Source: PWND01 sp964601515 (GTDB taxonomy: Bacteria > Bacteroidota > Bacteroidia > Bacteroidales > UBA7960). Taken from it: a stretch of DNA of 11,352 nucleotides. The stretch spans positions 1 to 11,352 of the forward strand of contig CAZRNU010000097.1 of NCBI GenBank assembly GCA_964601515.1, read 5' to 3'. The notes below the pieces were generated by a model. That model had not been told where the DNA came from. It saw nothing but the letters and a program-made list of their open reading frames with translations, and made no database searches. Positions within the stretch are counted from its first letter, which is position 1. Every line of letters starts with the position of its first letter. This document shows, one piece after another, positions 7,579-11,352 of the stretch. Position numbers and translations under genes: made by a program.

Positions 7579-8766
7579 ATGAAACCTCTTGAAAAAATAA
7601 AAATACTGGATCTTACCAGAGTATTGGCCGGACCTTTTTGCACAATGATTCTTAGCGATTTAGGAGCTGAAGTGATAAAGGTTGAAGTGCCCGGAACAGG
7701 CGATGATGCCAGATCTTTCGGTCCTTTTAAAAATGGCCAAAGCCTTTATTTTCTTAGTATTAACAGGGAAAAGAAAAGCATCTCCATTAATCTTAAAACA
7801 GATAAAGGCAAAGAAATTTTCAAAGAATTGATTAAACATTTTGATGTTGTTATTGAAAATTTCCGACCCGGAACAATGGAGAAACTAGGCCTAGGCTATG
7901 AAACGCTTAATCAATTAAATCCCAAGCTTATTTACGCTGCATCATCAGGTTACGGTCATTCCGGACCAAGCTCTAAAAAAGCATCTTACGATATTTTAGC
8001 TCAAGCTATGGGTGGTATAATGAGCATTACCGGTTGGCCTGATACGCCACCTACTCGCGTGGGAATGTCGCTAGGAGATATTACTGCATCTCTTTATTCT
8101 GCAATCGGAATTCTTGCGGCTCTTCAGCATCGCAATAACACCGGTCTGGGGCAGAAAGTGGATGTTGCAATGCTTGATTGCCAAGTTTCTATCCTTGAGA
8201 ATGCAATTACCCGATATCAGGTTGAAGGAAAATCACCACAGCCATTAGGAAACAGACATCCTACTATTGCTCCGTTTCAGGCATTTAAAGCAACAGACAG
8301 TTATTTTGTTGTTGCTGCCGGAAATGATTCTTTATGGAAAAAGTTGTGCGAAGCAATCGACAGAAAAGACCTTTTGGTTAATGAGCGTTTCATTTCCAAT
8401 GATTTACGTACGCAAAATCTTGCAAATCTGGTTGAAGAGCTTAATAAAACTTTTTCAACAAAATCAGCTGCGGAATGGGTCGAAATTATTGATAATGCCG
8501 GCGTGCCTTGTGGACCGATTAATACTATTGAAAAACTGTTTTCTGAACCTCAAATTGTTTCCCGCAATATGTTTGTTGATGTTGAAGATAAAAAAGCAGG
8601 GAAAATTAAGATTGCAGGCAATCCTATAAAAATGAGCTCGTTAGAGGAAAGTGAAACGAGAAATCCTGCACCTGAAATTGGAGAACATAACTTTGAAGTG
8701 CTGTCGAATATGCTCGGACTTTCTGAGGATGAAGTGAAAGAACTTAAAGATGCAGGAGTTTTATAA
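7579..8766 (+). CDS. class III CoA-transferase (CaiB/BaiF/Frc family)
   Basis: The 395 residues match the usual length of family III CoA-transferases, which move CoA between carboxylic acids; known members use oxalate/formyl-CoA, carnitine, succinate, benzylsuccinate and bile acids. The start LEKIKILDLTRVLAGPFCTM and L-S-D-L-G-A-E-V-I-K-V-E are typical, as are E-N-F-R-P-G and G-Y-G-H-S-G-P. The catalytic aspartate is Asp167 in S-L-G-D-I-T-A-S, at the place of Asp169 of formyl-CoA transferase. The C-terminal part with the V-P-C-G-P-I-N motif is complete. It follows the hydroxylase genes by 57 bases, the largest gap after the DUF1116 gene, with no clear promoter or hairpin. It ends 11 bases before the amidase gene. 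I infer that it activates the acid released by the amidase. Malonate or oxalate are candidates, but the substrate cannot be fixed by sequence. Confidence 0.93.
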   Translation: MKPLEKIKILDLTRVLAGPFCTMILSDLGAEVIKVEVPGTGDDARSFGPFKNGQSLYFLSINREKKSISINLKTDKGKEIFKELIKHFDVVIENFRPGTMEKLGLGYETLNQLNPKLIYAASSGYGHSGPSSKKASYDILAQAMGGIMSITGWPDTPPTRVGMSLGDITASLYSAIGILAALQHRNNTGLGQKVDVAMLDCQVSILENAITRYQVEGKSPQPLGNRHPTIAPFQAFKATDSYFVVAAGNDSLWKKLCEAIDRKDLLVNERFISNDLRTQNLANLVEELNKTFSTKSAAEWVEIIDNAGVPCGPINTIEKLFSEPQIVSRNMFVDVEDKKAGKIKIAGNPIKMSSLEESETRNPAPEIGEHNFEVLSNMLGLSEDEVKELKDAGVL

Positions 8767-8777
8767 AAATGTGATAA

Positions 8778-10073
8778 ATGACAAAATACACTCATAATCT
8801 GCCTCTTTTTGAAACTGCAAAAAAACTACGCACAGGTGAACTTCCTTTGGAAACGTTTATTAATGAATTGTGTGATAGGATAGATGCAGTTGAACCAATC
8901 ATTCACTCTTTATTACCTGAAAATAATCGAAGAGCCAGACTTCTTTCGTCAGCCAAAGAGCTTTTGGCAAAATATCCTGTTGCTGATAATCGTCCGCCTT
9001 TATTTGGAATTCCTATTGGCGTTAAAGACATTTTTATTACAGATAATTTTGAAACGCATGCTGGTTCAAAATTGCCATCATCAGCTTTTGAAGGCACAGA
9101 ATCAGAGGTTGTTACTAAATTAAAAAATTCCGGAGCCTTAATTCTAGGAAAAACAGTTACAACAGAGTTTGCTTACTTTCAGCCCGGACCAACAAAAAAC
9201 CCACATAATACAAATCATACTCCCGGAGGTTCAAGCAGTGGATCTGCTGCTGCAGTTGCTGCCGGATTAGCACCTTTGGCGCTTGGCACTCAGACAATTG
9301 GCTCAGTGTCTCGTCCTGCATCTTATTGTGGTGTGTATGGTTTTAAACCTACTTCCGGAAGAATTTCAACAGCCGGTGTAATTCCTTTTTCTCCAACAGC
9401 CGACCATGTTGGGTTCTTTACACAAGACATCGAAGGAATTGATTTAGTGGCAAGTATTCTAGTTAAAGATTGGAGGAAAACACGAAGCATTGAATATGAA
9501 AAACCTGTAATTGGCATTGCAACAGGCGATTTTCTAAAACAAGCATCAGCAGAAGTATTAATATGGTTTAAGAATAAAGTTGAATTTTATAAAGCTCAAG
9601 GTTTTTTGATTAAAGAAATTGACGTTTTTGAAAACATTGAAAATATTAACAACGCACACCGCAGTATTGTAGCTTCAGAATTTGCTTCTGTGCACAAAGA
9701 GAGATTTAAAGAATACGGAGATAAATTTAGTGAACATTCTAAAAACCTTATAAAACAAGGCAAAAGCATTGCACAAGAAACATTGACTTCTTCGCTTAAG
9801 TTGCAAAATGAAACCAAGAAAAAGTTCATTGACTTAACAAATTCATTGAATATTGATTTATGGATTAGTCCATCGGCAATAGATACTGCGCCAAAAGGAT
9901 TAGAATCAACCGGCAGTCCGCTAATGAATCTTCCTTGGACTTTTATTGGTGTTCCAACTCTTTCAATTTCTGGCGATAAAATCAAATCCGGACTACCAAT
10001 TGGACTTCAGGTTGCTGGAGCTTGGGGAGAGGATGAAAAATTATTAAAGCTCTGTTCTACCTATTTAATCTAA
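8778..10073 (+). CDS. amidase-signature enzyme, malonamidase E2-like
   Basis: This 431-residue amidase hydrolyses a C-N amide bond with a Ser-cisSer-Lys triad. The triad is Lys83 (GIPIGVKDI), Ser152 in the G-G-S-S-S-G-S run, and nucleophile Ser176 in T-Q-T-I-G-S-V-S-R-P-A. The 24-residue spacing between the two serines is that of the family. Several stretches recall malonamidase E2 of Bradyrhizobium (about 414 residues): NPHNTNHTPGGSSSGSAAAV, L-A-L-G-T-Q-T, the R-P-A-S-Y-C-G segment, and A-L/G-L-E-S-T-G near the C-terminus. Arg179, three residues after the nucleophile, is at the place of malonamidase Arg158, which holds the substrate carboxylate. Most amidases have the arginine two residues after the serine. 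I infer an amide of a short dicarboxylic acid as substrate. No signal peptide is present. The Gly normally before GS is Ile174. Confidence 0.93.
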   Translation: MTKYTHNLPLFETAKKLRTGELPLETFINELCDRIDAVEPIIHSLLPENNRRARLLSSAKELLAKYPVADNRPPLFGIPIGVKDIFITDNFETHAGSKLPSSAFEGTESEVVTKLKNSGALILGKTVTTEFAYFQPGPTKNPHNTNHTPGGSSSGSAAAVAAGLAPLALGTQTIGSVSRPASYCGVYGFKPTSGRISTAGVIPFSPTADHVGFFTQDIEGIDLVASILVKDWRKTRSIEYEKPVIGIATGDFLKQASAEVLIWFKNKVEFYKAQGFLIKEIDVFENIENINNAHRSIVASEFASVHKERFKEYGDKFSEHSKNLIKQGKSIAQETLTSSLKLQNETKKKFIDLTNSLNIDLWISPSAIDTAPKGLESTGSPLMNLPWTFIGVPTLSISGDKIKSGLPIGLQVAGAWGEDEKLLKLCSTYLI

Positions 10074-10075
10074 AC

Positions 10076-10420
10076 ATGAACATCGAAGAATTCCGCGACT
10101 ATTGCCTCTCGTTCAAAAGCGTCGAAGAAAAATTACCTTTTGATGAAAGCACTCTCGTTTTTTATGTAAAGGGTAAAATGTTTTGCCTTGCTGACATTGA
10201 CACTTTTGATTATATAAATGTAAAATGCGACCCCGAAAAGGCTTTAATGCTCAGAGAACAGTATGATGAAGTGATTCCCGGCTATCATATGAATAAAAAA
10301 CACTGGAATAGCATACAAACCACCGGCAAACTTTCCGACAAACTTATTAAAGAATGGATTAATGATTCTTACTACCTCGTTGTTGCCGGACTACCAAAAA
10401 AATTAAGGGAGGGTATGTAA
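10076..10420 (+). CDS. MmcQ/YjbR family protein
   Basis: The 114-residue protein has the MmcQ/YjbR fold, a CyaY-like small domain of about 110-120 residues. Signature parts are the N-terminal F-R-D-Y-C-L-S-F, V-K-G-K-M-F-C-L, I-N-V-K-C-D-P-E, the PGYHMNKKHWNS block (about 80-91) and the L-V-V-A-G-L-P-K at the end. It is a common small cytoplasmic protein with a proposed DNA-binding role but no proven function. It starts two bases after the amidase stop, so it is likely the last gene of that transcript. There is no reason in its sequence to link it to the catabolic pathway. Its closeness may be simple operon joining. Confidence 0.9.
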   Translation: MNIEEFRDYCLSFKSVEEKLPFDESTLVFYVKGKMFCLADIDTFDYINVKCDPEKALMLREQYDEVIPGYHMNKKHWNSIQTTGKLSDKLIKEWINDSYYLVVAGLPKKLREGM

Positions 10421-10510
10421 GGAACTTCCAACACAATTCAAAAACCACCACTCACCGATTACTTTCGTTCATTCGCCTGTTTTTACTACCTTTAGTTTTT
10501 ATTTGCGTCG

Positions 10511-10518
10511 TACTTTTG
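10511..10518 (+). promoter_or_regulatory. probable Bacteroidota -7 promoter element (TAnnTTTG)
   Basis: TACTTTTG fits the Bacteroidota -7 consensus TAnnTTTG exactly and lies 29 bases before the ATG at 10548, leaving a short A-rich leader usual in this phylum. The -33 partner TTTG is not clear; only TTTAG at 10491-10495 is near, with a short spacing. The element indicates that the membrane-protein gene starts its own transcript. Confidence 0.5.
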
Positions 10519-10547
10519 TCTCGAAAACATTTAAAACCTTTGCAACT

Positions 10548-11276
10548 ATGAATGAAATTAAAGTAAAAATCGAGAAAAAAGGAAACAAACTACAAGCTAT
10601 TGTTTTTGGTTTGTTCGTAATTGCAGCCGGAGTTCTGCTTATATACAGAAACATGGGGCTGCTTGATCCGGAAATGAAAAGAATTTTCTTTTCATGGCAA
10701 ATGATTATGATTGCAGCCGGTGTTATTAATCTAGTAAAAAAGTCATCACGATTGTTCGGCCTAATCCTGTTGTCGGTTGGCGGCTTTTTTATGCTTCCAA
10801 AAATTATGGAATTGCCGTTAAATTTTACCCAAACCTTCTGGCCTCTTTTGGTAATAATCGGTGGTGTTCTAATTATTTTTTTCAGTGTAAAAGGCTGCAA
10901 AAGAATTGGTCAGTTTAGCCATAGCTCAACTGATGATGTTATCGACGATAGCTTTGTCTTTAGTGGCGGTGAAAGAACAATTACTTCCGAAAGCTTTTCC
11001 GGTGGAAAATCAGTAAATGTATTTGGCGGCTCAACTTACGACCTTACTCAAAGCAAACTCAAAGAAGGAATAAACGTTCTTGAGGTAACTTGTGTGTTTG
11101 GCGGAACAAAAGTAATTGTACCATCTACATGGAATGTCAGAGTTGAAGTTTCTTCTGTGCTCGGAGCCTTCGAAGATAAAAGAAAATTCCGCAACGATCC
11201 CATTGATACGTCTAGAACACTCGTTATTAAAGGTAGCGCAGTGCTTGGAGGCGGTGAAATTGCAAGTCATAAATAA
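10548..11276 (+). CDS. four-helix membrane protein with LiaF-like C-terminal domain
   Basis: With the ATG at 10548 the protein has 242 residues; a longer TTG start at 10503 would begin before the predicted promoter and is unlikely. Four hydrophobic helices lie at about 17-33, 46-62, 68-84 and 97-112. They form two pairs and have a repeated A-A-G-V pattern, as in DUF5668/LiaF-type proteins. Residues about 120-242 are a soluble domain with repeated strand-and-glycine units (F-S-G-G, V-F-G-G, V-F-G-G-T-K, V-L-G-A-F, V-L-G-G-G-E), which resembles the LiaF C-terminal 'cell wall-active antibiotics response' domain. No catalytic residues are visible. In Firmicutes such proteins regulate envelope-stress systems; in Bacteroidota their role is unproven. 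No two-component genes are nearby in the window. The gene is followed by a strong terminator, so it is probably a single-gene unit. Confidence 0.85.
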   Translation: MNEIKVKIEKKGNKLQAIVFGLFVIAAGVLLIYRNMGLLDPEMKRIFFSWQMIMIAAGVINLVKKSSRLFGLILLSVGGFFMLPKIMELPLNFTQTFWPLLVIIGGVLIIFFSVKGCKRIGQFSHSSTDDVIDDSFVFSGGERTITSESFSGGKSVNVFGGSTYDLTQSKLKEGINVLEVTCVFGGTKVIVPSTWNVRVEVSSVLGAFEDKRKFRNDPIDTSRTLVIKGSAVLGGGEIASHK

Positions 11277-11310
11277 AACAAAATGCAACATCCTCTAATA
11301 AAAAACAGAC

Positions 11311-11346
11311 AAACCATTATCCCCTTTCTGGGGATATGGTTTTTTG
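11311..11346 (+). terminator. intrinsic terminator
   Basis: A stem formed by AAACCATTATCCCC (11311-11324) and GGGGATATGGTTT (11330-11342), with one bulged T and a five-base loop TTTCT, is followed by a T-run (11340-11345) and more T-rich sequence. It lies 35 bases after the membrane-protein stop. The minus-strand reading has a weaker T tract, so the main direction is +. Confidence 0.85.
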
Positions 11347-11352
11347 TTGTTG

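Noticed and set aside
8267..8629. 120-codon + strand frame inside the CoA-transferase gene
   Set aside because: It overlaps conserved CoA-transferase sequence in another frame and has no family features of its own.
9596..9985. 129-codon minus-strand open frame within the amidase gene
   Set aside because: It lies wholly inside a well-supported gene and its translation has no recognisable domain; a shadow frame.
10503..10547. TTG start that would lengthen the membrane protein by 15 residues
   Set aside because: It lies upstream of or within the predicted -7 element, and the ATG at 10548 follows a normal A-rich leader and gives a typical N-terminus.
10499..10900. 133-codon minus-strand frame opposite the membrane protein
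   Set aside because: The hydrophobic and basic composition mirrors the helices on the other strand; no start context or family match.

Overview
The window looks like chromosomal DNA of an AT-rich member of the Bacteroidota, probably an anaerobe. The evidence is the codon usage, mostly absent Shine-Dalgarno sequences with A-rich leaders, a TAnnTTTG-type -7 element before the last gene, and a decayed GxxExxY gene of a kind common in that phylum. All genes read on the + strand. Taxonomy is inferred from style, not from a marker gene.

Layout: 1-1063 holds the C-terminal two thirds of an FdrA-like protein of the CoA-ligase fold, with its 5' end apparently frameshifted or cut by the window edge. 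1064-1547 is a 484-base gap with four ACAC-N-GTGT repeats followed by a GxxExxY pseudogene broken by two single-base deletions. 1548-3801 encodes a DUF1116 (YlbE/YahG-type) protein and a cyclase-family metal hydrolase. 3831-7521 encodes a three-subunit molybdenum hydroxylase in the order FAD subunit, [2Fe-2S] subunit, molybdopterin subunit. 7579-10073 encodes a class III CoA-transferase and an amidase-signature enzyme that resembles malonamidase E2. 10076-10420 is a small MmcQ/YjbR-family gene. From about 10511 a separate unit begins: a four-helix membrane protein with a LiaF-like C-terminal domain, closed by a strong intrinsic terminator at the window end.

How the genes may work together: FdrA and DUF1116 proteins are the partners of the E. 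coli allantoin-pathway transcarbamylase that splits oxalurate with phosphate into oxamate and carbamoyl phosphate. Here they sit with a Mo-hydroxylase, a ring-opening hydrolase, an amidase and a CoA-transferase. Together these could make a complete oxidative route for an N-heterocycle: hydroxylate the ring, open it to a ureido acid, transfer the carbamoyl group to phosphate, hydrolyse the remaining amide, and activate the dicarboxylate with CoA. Uracil via barbiturate, ureidomalonate, malonamate and malonate fits the enzyme set. A parabanate/oxalurate/oxalate route is the main alternative. The assignment of steps is inference; the family assignments are firm.
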